A stretch of 64,000 nt of DNA from Salticus scenicus. Its lineage: Eukaryota; Arthropoda; Arachnida; Araneae; Salticidae. Position numbers and translations under genes: made by a program. The notes below the pieces were generated by a model that did not search any database, had not been told where the DNA came from, and was given only the letters and a program-made list of their open reading frames with translations. Within the stretch, counting starts at the first letter, position 1. Each line of letters opens with the position of its first letter. Where the stretch lies: contig CAWVNO010002520.1 in the NCBI GenBank assembly GCA_963930645.1, positions 40,201 through 104,200 of the forward strand, in the 5' to 3' direction. This document shows, one piece after another, positions 34,001 through 46,140 of this stretch.

Positions 34001-35240
34001 ATATTATTTGTTTCAGGTAAGAATTTTAATTAACATCATTCAATATTACTGTAGTTTCACTGTATTCCGTTTTTTAATGTATTTTTAATACTTTTAGTAT
34101 TTTGCAAGTAACACATAATGTACTGATGTGTTTGCACATGTTATTTATATGTATGCATGAAATTAGTTTTTACTTTAGATATAGGTAAAACTTAAACATT
34201 TGTATGTAGTGTTGCTAAAGTAAACATGATTTTAACATTAAAGAAGCATGCTTTTACTCTGAAACATAATTACTTGTTGCATATTCTTTTTTATATTAAT
34301 ACTATGAATATAGTTACTTGTTGCATATTATCTTTAATTATGCATAAGAAGAATCTTAGTCATAAAAATTTTATTTCCGATTAATAAAGCATGTGGTAAA
34401 ACTACTTTGGTCTTATTTTTATTAATGGCATATATGTGATTGTTGTATAGAATTAACTTTAATTACGAAAGAGAAAATCTTTCACGTTTTTAAATATAAT
34501 ATTAGTCAAAATAATTTTTTTTTATATTTTGAAATAAATTGAGTTATAATTTTCATTTGTAGTTGTGGCATGTAATTGTTATGTATTTTTTTTTTTTTTT
34601 TTTTTCTTCCACATTGAAAAGAGCATGTTAAACAAAGTTAATTGCAGGTGTGATTTTTATCGGGAAAAAAATAAATATAATATATACATTGATGAAAATA
34701 GCTTGCTTCTAATTTCTAATGAAATAGATTTATCAATATCTGTAAGTGTGTATTAAAAATAAGGATTTGCGTAAGTATGAAAGTGTTTCAGAAAATTGTA
34801 TATGTAGTTCAGAAAATTGATTTAATCATAATCACCCTTGATAACTTGTATGCTTGACAGAAAATTTTTTTAATGATGTGAATCTTTTGACTCCTTTTCG
34901 TAATTGCTGCCCTAACTTAGTAACAGAAATTTTCAGTAGCCACTAGCCACAGAGCCACTTAAGAGGGTTATAAAATATATTTTAAAGCTCCCACCCTTAC
35001 TCTGTATACAATCTTAATTTAACTATAAAAGAAAGTTATTCCATTTTTTGTACACAGTTGATTTATTACTGACTAAATAATTTTACTTTTTTATTTTCTC
35101 TTAATACTACCCACCTTTATTTAGAAATTTTACCTTAAAAAACAAAGCCACTAATGAAATAGTTATTGCTAACTATTAGCTGCTAATATGAATTTTTCCA
35201 CTTTTTGCCTTTTATTTTCTTTTTGAGTTCCAATACCAAT
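34001..35240. other. AT-rich sequence without recognisable gene
   Basis: 34690-34770 (AAAATAGCTTGCTTCTAATT...GTGTATTAAAAATAAG) resembles 37190-37245, so the tandem array that follows may be embedded in a larger duplication. No exon. Confidence 0.4.
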
Positions 35241-35249
35241 CTATCAGAT

Positions 35250-36985
35250 CGTTGTAAGTACTATTTCTGTATTATAAATTATCTACTATCTGAAGCTGAA
35301 TATGATGTGAAGATTGATGCCTGTTCCTGGAAAATTTAAGAATTAATGCTAGCTAAACCCATCTTCAGACAAAAATTTATAAAATATTTTCTGTCTGTTG
35401 GTGTGTCTTTGCTGGTTGCATTTTCTGCTTCTGATTAGTTCAAGAATTTTCAAGGAGAGTAAGTAAGCATCTTTTGAATGTATTTTTTTTCCTTATACAT
35501 GCGATATCTACGTAATATATTTTCAATATTTGATGTACATCATGCATTGTGTATATGTGTCTCTTCCCTTTAATTTTAAAATTTAGTTTTCATTTATTGA
35601 ATTTATATTTTAATCATGTTCCAATATTTTGAAATTGATAAAATTTATAGATCATTGTAAGTATTCTTTATCTATTATAAACTGTCTACTATCTGAAGCT
35701 GAATATGATGTGAAGTTTGATGCCTGTTCCTGGGAAAATTTAAGAATAATGAATGCTAGCTAAACACATCTTCAGACAAAAATTTATAAAATATTTTCTG
35801 ACCGTTGGTGTATCTTTGCTGGTTATATTTTCTGCTTCAAGTTGTGTAGTTCATATGTTCAAGAATTTTCAAAGAGAGTAAGTAAGCATCTTTTGAAAGT
35901 ATTTTTTTTCCTTATACATGAGATATCTACATAATATATTTTCAATATCTGATGCACATCATGCATTGTTGTGTTTATGTGTTTTTCCTTTTATTTTAAA
36001 ATTCAGTTTTATTTATTGATAAATTTATTTAGAGAGTTGTGCAAATTTTCAGCTTTTATTTATTTTCCACTCTCATCTGAGAAAAATTCCAGTATTTATA
36101 TTTTAATCATGTTCTAATATTTTGAAATTGATAAAATTTATTGATCATTGTAAGTATTCTTTATCTATTATAAACTGTCTACTATCTGAAGCTGAATATG
36201 ATGTGAAGTTTGATGCTTGTTCCTGGGAAAATTTAAGAAGTATGAATGCTAGCTAAACACGTCTTCAGACAAAAATTTATAAAATATTTTCTGTCTGTAG
36301 CTGTGTTTTTTGCTGGTTATATTTTCTGCTTCTGATTAGTTCATGTGTTCAAAATTTTCAAGGAGAGTAAGTAAACATCTTTTGAATGTATTTTTTCCCT
36401 TATATATGAGCTCCTACATTCATACCTATATTTTGAATATTTGATGTACATCATGCATTGTGTATGTTTCTCTTCCCTTTTATTTTAAAATTCAGTTTTT
36501 ATTTATTTATAAATTTATTTAGGGGGTTGTGCAAATTTTCAGCTTTCATTTATTTTACACTCTCATCTCAGAAAAATTCCAGTATTTATATTTTAATCAT
36601 GTTCCAATATTTTGAAATTGATAAAGGATTTATATGATTTATAGATCATTTAGCTGAATATGATGTGAAGTTTGATGCCTGTTCCTGGGGAAAATTTAAG
36701 AAGAATAAATGCTAGTTAAACACATCTTCAGACAAAAATTTATTAAATATTTTCTGTCTGTAGGTGTGTTTTTGCTGGTTATATTTTTTGCTTCATATGT
36801 TCAAGAATTTTTGAAGAGAGTGAGTAAGCATCTTTTAAATATATTTTTTCCCATACACATGAGTATCTACATTCATATATTTTCAATATTTGATTTATGT
36901 CATCCATCCTGTATATTTCTCTTCCCTTTTTATATTAACATTAAATTTTTATTTATTTTATTAATAAATTTATTTAGGGTGTTCT
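35250..36985 (+). repeat. Four-copy long tandem array (about 400-500 bp units)
   Basis: GCTGAATATGATGTGAAG recurs at about 35295, 35698, 36191 and 36653. Each copy then has GATGCCTGTTCCTGG, AATGCTAGCTAAACACATC, TTCAGACAAAAATTTAT, GTGT-TTTGCTGGTT, GAGAGTAAGTAAGCATCTTT and TGATGTACATCATGCATTG. Copies differ by indels: a TTTAGGGGGTTGTGCAAATT segment is present in copies 2 and 3 only, with a shortened form in 4. No coding capacity. Confidence 0.85.
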
Positions 36986-37960
36986 AATTTTTATTTATTT
37001 ATTTATTTATTGAAATATACAAAGGTGATTGCATTCAAGTAATTTACCTTATTTCAGATACTTGATTTTAAATTCCAGAATTTCAGATTTTATGTATTCA
37101 CAATTACTCCTGAATATAGTTATATGCTGGGAAGGGAGGGGGGAGGGGGAGTTCAGAAAAAGAAATAAAAATCCTTATGTTTTATATTTTATTGAAAATT
37201 GCTTGCTTCTATTCTAATTTCTATCGCAATAAGCTTGTATTAAAAATCAAGATATACTCATCTTGCATATGTTTCACTTTTTTTTTCCCTTTTAAATACA
37301 AAAATTTACTTATTTAAGGAGGTGGTGCAAAATTTCAGGTTTTATTCATCTTATACACTCATCTGGGAAAAATAAATCTTTTGTTATATAATAATAATTC
37401 ATCATATTTAGCAAAATATATCTATTGTCGAATGTCATTTACTAAATTACATGACAGTTGACTAACACAAATGCATAATCTTACATTTAAATTCTTTGCT
37501 GAATTAAAAAAAAAAAATGTGCTATTTTTTCTTTATTTAAAAATCAAGCCTTCAAAGCAATGAGTAAGTTTCAATTAGAATGTTAACCAAAACTAAGAAT
37601 TACAAAAAAGAAAACTGATGTTATTGCATTTAATAAATATTTACACACATATAACTTATTTATACATACACAAACGAATATCAGACATTAGAGGAAACTA
37701 TAAAAGTGCATTAGAAAGGTAAAAATATTTATCAAATCCCTCAAATATTTTATTCGATTTGGTTTTAAGAATTGTACTTAAATGTATATGTATATATGCA
37801 TTTATATGGTCGTTATACAAAAAATCCCTTTACAATCAGTTAAATATCCCTATACCATAATAAGTTGAAGTAAAAAATTTCAACATTGTAAAATAATATA
37901 TCTTTTTTCTATTTTCTTTTTGTCTTTTGTCTGAATATATGTATATATAAAGGAAAAATA
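36986..37960. other. AT-rich sequence with a degenerate echo of the array
   Basis: 37312-37375 (TTATTTAAGGAGGTGGTGCA, TCAGGTTTTATTCATCTTAT, CACTCATCTGGGAAAAAT) is a diverged piece of the array unit. Otherwise nothing recognised. Confidence 0.45.
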
Positions 37961-37964
37961 AGAA

Positions 37965-38430
37965 TTTGTTATACTATAAAAATTATACACAGACACAACT
38001 GTTATATAAATAAGTTTTTTAATTTAAAAGTTAATATACTTAATTTTTCTACTGCATTACCATTTGATTTGCAAAAAATATAATAAATAAAAAAAAAAAG
38101 GAAAAAAAAAAAAAAAAAAAAGATTTTGTCTTTAAATTAATGAATTAAATTAAATAAATAAAAAATAAATAGCGTGATTGAAATGAAAGAATTAAAAAAT
38201 AGAGAAGGCAATGTTTAAAACTGTAACAAAAAACAATAATAATAATAATAATTATTATTATTATTATTATTATAAAAATTCATATTTGAAACTTCGAAAA
38301 TTTTCTATCAGGTGCACACCTGCAGAGTTCCAGCTACCCATCTGTCAAGATTTATAGCAGCTCTGCAAATAGTAGTGTGAGCACCAGAGTACAGACAAAT
38401 ACACAAGCACTTCTCTTTATTTCTATAGAA
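37965..38430 (+). mobile_element. Helitron/DINE-like element, 3' part
   Basis: GTTATACTATAAAAATTATA, CATTTGATTTGCAAAAAATA, GGTGCACACCTGCAG, AGCTCTGCAA-TAGTAGTGTG, AGCACCAGAG-ACAGACA, CTTCTCTTTATTTCTATAG. Same order as 63535-63940. Directly abuts the next copy. Includes (AAT)n/(ATT)n at 38234-38272. Confidence 0.6.
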
Positions 38431-39158
38431 TAGCAGGCTACGCCCGCTTCACTGGTCACTATATTTAAATGAATTTTCAACAAAAGAGAAAAAAAAAATA
38501 CCTACATTGAAATCGCTCTAACTTTACTTTACTTCATGAGTTCGGGTACGGAACCCACTGCCTACAGCAGTTCTTTTTTCGCCCACACTGCATCGGGTCC
38601 ATGTTCCTATTGCCTACAGAAAGGTCTTTCTTGAGCACTTCAATTTGGGTATTTATTGATGACAGGTGGATCTGCTATTATTTAAGAACTATTATTTTAA
38701 AAATGATTATATCTCAGCATCTATTAAATATTTTAGTTTGGGAAGCATGCATTTTATTGCTTGCTCTTTACACAATATTACCATATGATTTTGACGAACA
38801 TAATAAATAAAATAAAAAGTAGATTTTCTTTTTAAAATAATTAAATGAATAAAAAAACAAATTTTAATTATTTTAATCCTTCCTACTATAAATAACTGTT
38901 TTTCCTGATAAATATATAAATTTTAAATAATAATAATAATGATGATAATTTCGCTGCTAAGATATGCAGATGATTAAAATGAAAATAGGAAAAAAAAAAT
39001 TAATAATATTCAAATTCGAAAAATTTTCAGTGAGGTGCATACCTGTAGGGGCTCAGGTATCCATCTGCCACGTTTTGTAGCTCTGCAATCAGTAGTGTGA
39101 ACACCCGAGCGCAAACAGACATAGACACACACAGAGATTCTTCTTTTTATTTATATAG
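38431..39158 (+). mobile_element. Helitron/DINE-like element, copy c
   Basis: Complete-looking unit: TAGCAGGCTACGCCCGCTTC head, ACTGGTCACTATATTTAAAT, GAACCCACTGCCTACAGCAG, TTTGGGTATTTATTGATGAC, tail GTGAACACCCGAGCGCAAAC and TTTTTATTTATATAGAT. A conserved 5' third gives short open frames (WVFIDD-WI) also seen at 63125, but the frame is not maintained. Confidence 0.6.
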
Positions 39159-39159
39159 A

Positions 39160-39690
39160 TTATGTATTTCAACGTGATGGCAAATATGGAGATTTCTATA
39201 ATATTGTTCTGCTTTTGTCTTATGTTATGTGTTATCAATATTCATATTCAATCAAAAGCCAAGCGGCAATTATGTGAGTAAAGCCCCGCGAGAGGAGCGA
39301 AACCTCCCTCGAGGACTGGTGATCGGAGAGAGAGAACCCTCTAGTTCAATAAAAATAAATCTAATTAAAAACTACTTTATTTATCACAAGTGAGAATAAT
39401 TAGACTAAATACTTTTATTAAAACTTAGACTAATACTTACTTAGATTAACTTAGATTAATACTTAGACTAAATACTTTTATTAAAAAAAAAAAAAAAAAA
39501 AATCTATGAATGATTACAAATAAAATAAATAAGTAAATAGAAAACTGATGTGATTTATAAAATATATATATATTTCTAATAAAATAGTTGAGATTACTAA
39601 ATATTCGTACTATTGTTTCGGGTCTTTATTTAAAAAAATCTGTTTTAAAATACATTTAGTAATAAATAATCTGGTGTGTCACTCACAGAC
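39160..39690. other. AT-rich sequence with one GC-richer tag
   Basis: 39280-39345 (AAGCCCCGCGAGAGGAGCGA, CCTCCCTCGAGGACTGGTGA) looks like the end of an unidentified repeat. No exon. Confidence 0.4.
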
Positions 39691-39698
39691 TCACACTA

Positions 39699-40795
39699 CT
39701 TTCTCTTACCCTGAAATTTAATACTATAAATACAGGTTGGAGATTAAGAAGTAAGATAACGAGTACTGTTATGATAACCTATGTTAAACAATTCAAATTA
39801 GGCTTAGGAAGAGTTTTATATGATAATTAGTTCTGTGTGAGGGCCTCAACCCCCCCGTTTCATTAATGTACAAAAAACAAGTGATGGTAAAACATACATT
39901 ATTTACCATATCTCTATAGAATTTATTTCAATTCCCGAACAGCTTTCCTGGAAGTGGTAAAATATTATTAGTAAAGCACATCCACTATCAACAAATAACT
40001 AGTGTGTTGTGGCCACCACACGACTTTCTTCTATATTTTTCTATACAAATTCACTCAGTAAAAATAATTTATTAAAATTATTATTTAAAAAAATTATCTC
40101 CCATGATAATGCACACAGTTTCCATATTAGAAAAGTAATATAACACTAAATACCCCCAAATAAATTTAAATTTATTCTCAATATTACATTTATTTTTATT
40201 TTTTTTTTGTTAAAAATGAAAAAAAAAAAAAAAAAAATTATAACTTTATTTTAAATTATCGCAGATCGATGGTTCAACCATTCGTTTTAAAGGTATTGGC
40301 GAGCTCTTTTGAAATATACCTATCATGAAAATTTACTCCCCTCGAGGGGGGACTTCCCCCCCACGGGGAGATGAGGCTCCTACATACACAATTTTTTTTT
40401 TAAACCAGTTCACTATCTCTATTACACAAAATATATATTCGTTTCATTTGGTTTAGTGCAGTCTATAGATGTTAAACTCTACTTACCCTCAATTTCCCCC
40501 ATAGACATAATGTATTTGAATACTTTTGAGTGTCCCTGTACACGAACCATTTGCTTCATCTCAACGAAAAGCTTAGGGTAGCATCCCTATATGATACACA
40601 TTTAGAATACCGAGTTTGGAATTTCTGCAACTGATGCAACTGAGATATGCTGATAACAGACAGACACACAGACCATTCGCTAAAAACATGATTTTCGTAT
40701 TCAGGGGACCTCAGAACATGTAAATATAACAAAAACTCACGTTCAAAAATTTTACCCTAAAACAATACTTTCTCGGCCCTATGGGTAAGAGAAAG
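39699..40795. mobile_element. 1.1-kb Tc1/mariner-type element, TA flanked
   Basis: CTTTCTCTTACCC at 39699 and its exact inverse GGGTAAGAGAAAG ending at 40795, with TA on both sides (39697-39698; 40796-40797). No transposase frame. Interior includes CCCCTCGAGGGGGGACTT-type palindromic sequence and GTATTCAGGGGACCTCAGAA near the right end. Non-autonomous. Confidence 0.8.
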
Positions 40796-40940
40796 TAAAA
40801 AGGTTTTATATATAAAAACTAGTTTAAAATATTTAGTGAAACGAAAAAATAAAATAAATTAACATATTTATTAACAATATAATTTTTAACAAATTATTTG
40901 AGAGTGCTTAATACTATTTTTTGGACTTTCAATAAAAAAG

Positions 40941-41095
40941 CCTATTTCAGTGGTCGAGCGATTCTGTTCTCGATGCTGGTAGGCTGGAGATGTCGGGTTT
41001 AATCCCAAGTCGCTTTCATCCATCTAGCCGTTGGGGTTTTTTTATGGTTTTCTCCGAAGCTTGCGGAAAAAAAGGCTAGTTCTCAAAATAATCCC
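40941..41095 (+). mobile_element. tRNA-derived SINE, family 1, truncated
   Basis: GTGGTCGAGCGATTCTGTTC, GATGTCGGGTTTAATCCCAA, TTATGGTTTTCTCCGAAGC. Lacks the 3' third. Confidence 0.7.
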
Positions 41096-41099
41096 ATGA

Positions 41100-41660
41100 C
41101 AATAAATTTATTTGCATACGAATAATAAATATATATTTCTTTATATGTCGTAAAAAATAAACCTGTAACAATTTTCTTTTATTTAAATTGAGGGAGAAGA
41201 TAATTATTGTATGTAATTGTAAAAACTTTGACATATTTAAAAATCGACTTTAATGTGTTGGATTAATAATTAGTAAAAAGATTAAGTTAAAGAAAAGTCA
41301 CCATTTTCTGAGAAAAAGTTCAAACCGTTCAAAAGTTAGATTTAGAGAGAGAGAGAGAGTTCGAATTATTTTTAGCAATTTTTCTTACATGCGTCAGCAT
41401 CATGAATATAATTCAATATTACTTTCGCGTCATTTTTATTAATTGAATCTTTTGTAGACAATCGGATTTAAAATTATGGTTTAAACTATTTTTCACACGT
41501 TCTTACAGTTAAATAAATAAATAAATTTGAGTTTAATGTATTTGGTTTATTTCTTAACGGGGCTTTTAATGTAGATTTTAATTCAAAAAGCGAAAGAGAA
41601 TTCATCGAAAAATTAAAAATTATTATTTTTCATTTGGGATCTAATCCAAACTTAAAACCA
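41100..41660. other. AT-rich sequence without recognisable gene
   Basis: Only (GA)n at 41345-41360. No exon. Confidence 0.4.
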
Positions 41661-41670
41661 CTGTAGAGGC

Positions 41671-41839
41671 AGTGTTGCCAGATTGGGGACTTTTTTAATT
41701 CAATATCCACCAATAGTTTGTAATTGTAACTGTTGCCTAATCGCTTCGAAGATTAATCATCTTTTACATATATCAAATGTCACTTCTCAAAATTATTGGT
41801 GGTAGTTGAATAAAAAACGTCCCCAATCTAGCAACATTG
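41671..41839. mobile_element. Fold-back MITE, hAT-like
   Basis: Arms of about 48 bp: AGTGTTGCCAGATTGGGGAC and inverted GTCCCCAATCTAGCAACATT, plus CCACCAATA / TATTGGTGG. Flanked by GTAGAGGC and GTAGATGC, an 8-bp duplication with one mismatch. Confidence 0.7.
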
Positions 41840-42129
41840 TGTAGATGCCCGTGACAAAATGCGGGTACGAAGCACCTCGTTGACTTGAGACAATAGACGC
41901 TATCTCTTCCAATAAAGGCATGTGATCGGGGATTGATACGAGTGTGCACATGCACAGTTATCACAAATCACAGGCGTTTACATGGAAAATTTGACAAGAA
42001 ACGTTTCTAATATACAAAAAAGTCCTGTCGTACTAGATTAAATTCTGGCTCTGACAGATTTTTTTTTCTTTTTCGTAAATTTCAATTAGTGCACTACCGA
42101 TTAACATTTTGTCCAAGCACTACGGTGTT
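41840..42129. other. Intergenic sequence, no recognisable gene
   Basis: Less AT-rich at 41850-41970 but no supported exon. Confidence 0.3.
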
Positions 42130-42288
42130 TGGGAAGTAAGGCCAGGATCCTAGGCCTGAGGGGAAGTGCCCTCCGTGAGGGGTCTTTCTAAAGGGTCTTA
42201 GCCAGTATTTACGAAAGTTTCGGAGAAAACCACGGAAAACTCTGAACGGTTAGGCCGACGAGCGCACCTGGGATCGAACCTGGCAAAA
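42130..42288 (-). mobile_element. tRNA-derived SINE, family 1, minus orientation
   Basis: Minus strand: B-box-like GGTTCGATCCCAGG, AACCGTTCAGAGTTTTCCG, TGGTTTTCTCCGAAACTTTC, AAGACCCTTTAGAAAGACCC. The A-box part is missing, replaced by unrelated sequence at 42285 onward. Confidence 0.75.
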
Positions 42289-42692
42289 GCATTTCGACGA
42301 AATGCCGTGAAACAACAAACGCTATCTTTATCTCCCGACCAATTTTTTTTTATAAAATATTTATATACATAACATGTTATCAATATCACCCTTTGTCAAT
42401 CCACTGCAAGATGAAGGTCTTCCCCAGATGATCCCAATCCACCCTGTTTCCTGAAATTTTTCTTCATTCCGCTTTTCCTAACTTCACAATCTCATTTTTC
42501 GAACGACACATTTTTTTTTTTTTCACTGATCTTTTCTTATCTCTCGGAATCCAAAATAGGACTTCGATGATCCAATCTATCGCCGTTTCTTCTGGCAAGG
42601 TGCTCATTCTAGCTGCATTTTAACTTCTTAACTCTACGAAAGGCATCAGTAACTTTGGTTTGCTCACTAATCCATGTGTTTCGCTTTCTGTC
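42289..42692. other. Intergenic sequence, no recognisable gene
   Basis: No exon supported. Confidence 0.3.
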
Positions 42693-42700
42693 TCTTCAGG

Positions 42701-42875
42701 CAGGCCCTGATTAACGCCAGGTCATGCAGGGCAGTTGCCCTGGGCCCCCCTTCTCGAAGGGCCCCCAACAGGCATAAGCAGAAATATTGCAACCTAAAGA
42801 CCTCTTATGCCACTGCAAGGGAGCCCCCCAGAATAAGCTTGCCCCGGGGCTCCAGGTAGTCTAAGTCGGGCCCTG
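42701..42875. mobile_element. hAT-type MITE with perfect 8-bp target duplication
   Basis: Element CAGGCCCTGATTAACG ... AAGTCGGGCCCTG lies between TCTTCAGG at 42693-42700 and TCTTCAGG at 42876-42883. 8-bp duplications and CAGG-CC termini are hAT hallmarks. Interior is GC-rich (GGGCAGTTGCCCTGGGCCCC). Confidence 0.88.
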
Positions 42876-42889
42876 TCTTCAGGTGAATC

Positions 42890-43470
42890 CTAACATGCAT
42901 ATCTCCATGCTTCTCTGTGTTGTTTGAAGCTTTTGTATAATTTTACTCATTAATAATTAAGTTTCTGAAGCATAAGTTAAAACAGGAAATATATATATAT
43001 AATCCAAAATGCGTAAACAGTGGAACAAATTTTATAATTTCGTTTGTATGGATCTTCTGTAGTTTATTGTTTTTGTTATCATAGTAAATCTTAAAATCAA
43101 ACAATGAAATATTTTTTGTTGGAAACGTGTTTTATGCGATCTTTCATTATAATTATATTTTGAAGCCCTCCGTATTTTACAAACCCTTAAAATCATGTTA
43201 AAAATTTTTGCAAAATAAAAGTTGAAATTTGTTTCAATACTTTCATGATTGTTCGAAAGAAAACAAAATGTTTATGATTTCGGTTTGTCTGTAAGTCTGT
43301 CTGTGCTGTAAATTATTTAAATATAAATTGATCGTCCAATAAAACTAAAATTTTATGACGCGTAAAATAATATGTTCTCTGTGAAAAGTCGTACGTGCTG
43401 CACTTATAATTCATTTACAGGGGCATATAAAAGTATTTGGATACATTACGGTTTATGTGCGGTTGTTATT
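42890..43470. other. AT-rich sequence without recognisable gene
   Basis: Nothing supportable. Confidence 0.4.
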
Positions 43471-43480
43471 TGAAGTGGTA

Positions 43481-43650
43481 CCACGAAAAGCTGTGAAGTT
43501 CTACTTACGAAGCTGGTAAACAGGAAAGGTGGGATTCGAAACCAGGTCAGTCATACTTGCTGGTTTAGCTGCTTATGTAATTTTCTGTGGTTTTCCCTGA
43601 ATCTCACGTGACATATGGATCAGAATCCTTTAGAAAAGCCTCGTATAAAA
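43481..43650 (+). mobile_element. tRNA-derived SINE, family 1, diverged
   Basis: GGTGGGATTCGAAACCAGGT (B box), TTTTCTGTGGTTTTCCCTGA, TCAGAATCCTTTAGAAAAGCC. A-box region badly decayed. Confidence 0.6.
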
Positions 43651-44110
43651 GTTACGTTTCACCTTCTTTTATTGATACCACACACACACACACAAAAAAA
43701 AAAAAAAAAACTAAATTAAGTTTACTATACAGATATTACTGAGATTCACTACAATACGCTTAATTACAAATTATATGCACTTTATTTTCTATTTATATAC
43801 ACAAAGAGCAAAATTTACTTTTAAAATGATTATAATATATTTTAACCAGGTGATTTATCATGTGTTCTCTTTTGAATCGTATTTTGACTAAATTAAAATA
43901 ATAGCCTCAATTTGAAAACGGTTAATAAAATTAATAAAGATTTTTAAATTTCATGTTACCCCAAAGGGGAAAAAAAAAAAAAAAAAAAAAAAGACACACT
44001 AAGATGAAGTAGGGACAAAAATTGGTAGATTAGGTGGAATGGGGTGTCCGAATGGGACAAAAAAGGGTAGATGTGATGTACATGTGGAGAAAAACAATTG
44101 ATTACAGCTT
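43651..44110. other. AT-rich sequence without recognisable gene
   Basis: (CA)n with A run at 43680-43710 and an A run at 43970-43992. No exon. Confidence 0.4.
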
Positions 44111-44162
44111 TAGAAAATTTGAATGATTTAATCAAGAGAAAGGGCCTCACAAAGTAAACAAG

Positions 44163-44430
44163 TCAATAACGCGTTGGTCCACTTCTGGCCCTTATGTACG
44201 CAGTTATTCGGCTTGGTATTAATTGATAGAGTTGGAAGGTGTGCTCCTGTGAAGTATCGTGCCAAATTCTGTCCAATTGTTGCGTTAGATTGGTAAAATT
44301 CCGAGCTGGTTGTAGGACCCTTTTTATGATGCTCCAAACGTCCTCAGTCGAAGAGAGATCCGGGGACTGAGCTCAACCCCACTGACCGCCTATTAAGGGT
44401 ATTTGAAGTCACTGAAGTACCAGTTGCACG
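44163..44430 (-). pseudogene. Tc1-like transposase relic, internally deleted
   Basis: On the minus strand, 44369 to 44163 encodes a typical Tc1/mariner transposase C-terminus: QSPDLSSTEDVW (last catalytic Glu in the E-D position), then a helix-rich stretch ending RITAYIRARSGPTRY and a TGA at 44163. Immediately upstream and in another frame, 44427-44386 reads ATGTSVTSNTLNRR, which fits the second helix-turn-helix of the N-terminal DNA-binding part. The region that should carry the first two catalytic Asp residues (roughly 150 residues) is missing, and a TGA sits just before QSPDL. So this is a deletion derivative with a frameshift, not an active enzyme. Terminal repeats were not found. Confidence 0.75.
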
Positions 44431-44619
44431 TAGGATCGACGAAAATGATGCATTGGTGCTTGATTCCATCAAAACCTGTATGTATGTCAATTTGTGTCCA
44501 GTTTGCATTACTCCTTCTTGGTGCGTCACTTTTTTTGTTAAAGAGTATATAAGACCACTCATTAAATAAACAAAAATGAAAATTATAATAGGCCGTTTCA
44601 GTATTTTTCTGTATTGTTT

Positions 44620-44965
44620 AATTTTTACTCTATTGCATTTCAAATAATTTGATCCCGTAGATAATAATGAAAAAGAATTTTTCGTTGTGTCCCTGTAAAA
44701 AATTTATGAATGATAAATTCACCAAAATATGTGCAATTCGTGTGACGGTGATCTAATAAGAGGCCTGTCCAACCCAAAACACTTGGCGGCCGCACTGAAA
44801 ATCTGTTTTATTTAGGCGGGCCGCCGCATCGTATATGCACACATATGTGAATGTTTGTGAGTGCATGAATTATAATGAAATGCCTTTTTTCGAGGGAGAG
44901 CAGGGTGAAGATTCAGAGTTGAATATATTTATTTAAATTATTTTCCTTCATAAAGTAACAATAAC

Positions 44966-45001
<36 letters not shown>

Positions 45002-45843
45002 TTATACCTTAATAACTATAATAAAAAGAATGAATAATGATCTAATAAGGTTTCATTATAACAGTGTGATTCTTTTGCTAACATAACCGTTGATTTTTTT
45101 TTTTTTTTTGAAAAGTCAGAACGGGTTTATTTATTTTTAATCTGTTAACCAAAGTTGTCAAACTTTACATATCGCTAGTCTCCTCGCGGACTGCAGAAAA
45201 CTATATGGCGGGCCGTGGGTTGAGCACTCCTGATCTATAATATGTGTATAAAGTTTCAGCTCAATTACATAAGGCGTTTAGACGCTATCGCACTCTAAAA
45301 CATTTAGGCCATAGGACAAAAAGGTAAAGAATTTTTCTTTGTGTACTTGTAAAAAAAAAACTGTAGGTTCTAGATTCACCAAAATCAATAGGGTTCATGC
45401 TATGTTGCATTCATAGCAACTTGCAGCAAACACGTTCGAACAAAGCATTTAGGCGCTATCGTGATCGCACACACACATCATCGCAAAAATAGTAAAAATC
45501 TTGAGTGACTTCTTACGACTTTCCGACGGTTAACGGATGTATAAGCAAAGTAAAATAAGAGATGTCGTTAAATAGACAAAAGAGAAAAATATAACAGGGT
45601 GTTTTTTACAGTATTTTTCACTATAAAAAAAGTCACAGAAAAATAGTTCGGTCGCCCTGATGAATAAAAAAATCGTTATAAGATGTAGCAAAAAATTATG
45701 CTATTATTATTTTCGAAATTTAATACGTATTATCAAGAAACGTTGTCAAGCAATACCCCCACTATTTTTTTAATTTTTAGCTTCATCTTATAAGACATTT
45801 TTATGCTATCACACTTTAAAGTTTGAGGTCATAAGCCATAATG

Positions 45844-45874
<31 letters not shown>

Positions 45875-46140
45875 GTTATGTCCTTGTAAAAAGAACTATC
45901 AGTGCAAGATTCTCTATAATTAATACAGATCGTGTGACAGTAACTTATAATATGTATATAAATGTTTAGTTCATTTGAATAAGGCGTTTAGACGCTATGT
46001 GCTTTAAATAATTTGAGCTTATAGGCCATAACAATAAAGAAATTTTCTTTGTGTCCCAGTAAAAATTTATAAGTACTATAGTCACCACAATCTATATAGT
46101 TCGTGCAATGGTGATTTATAACATGTATCTAAATTTTCGT
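44620..46140 (+). repeat. Interrupted array of about 170-200 bp repeats
   Basis: Units at about 44620, 45285, 45790 and 45985 share AAGGCGTTTAGACGCTAT, a CTTTAAA-ATTTGAG-TCATAGGCCATAA block, TTCTTTGTGTCCCTGTAAAAA, GATTCACCAAAAT-TAT and TTCGTGTGA-GGTGA-TATAA. A hAT-like element (44761-45231) is inserted among them. Confidence 0.65.
44761..45231. mobile_element. hAT-like (Charlie-type) non-autonomous element
   Basis: AGGCCTGTCCAACCCAAAAC with GGCGGCCGC at the left, GCGGGCCGTGGGTTGAGCAC then TCCTG at the right, inverted with respect to each other. No clean target duplication. Interior has an A38 run at 44962. Confidence 0.55.

Noticed and set aside
33760..34088. Frames running through the gap
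   Set aside because: They consist mostly of N; nothing can be inferred.
42674..42859. 61-residue plus-strand frame
   Set aside because: Lies within the hAT MITE at 42701-42875 with its 8-bp duplications; not a gene.
43490..43560. Functional tRNA-like locus
   Set aside because: A B box is present but the head is decayed and the downstream body is that of SINE family 1.
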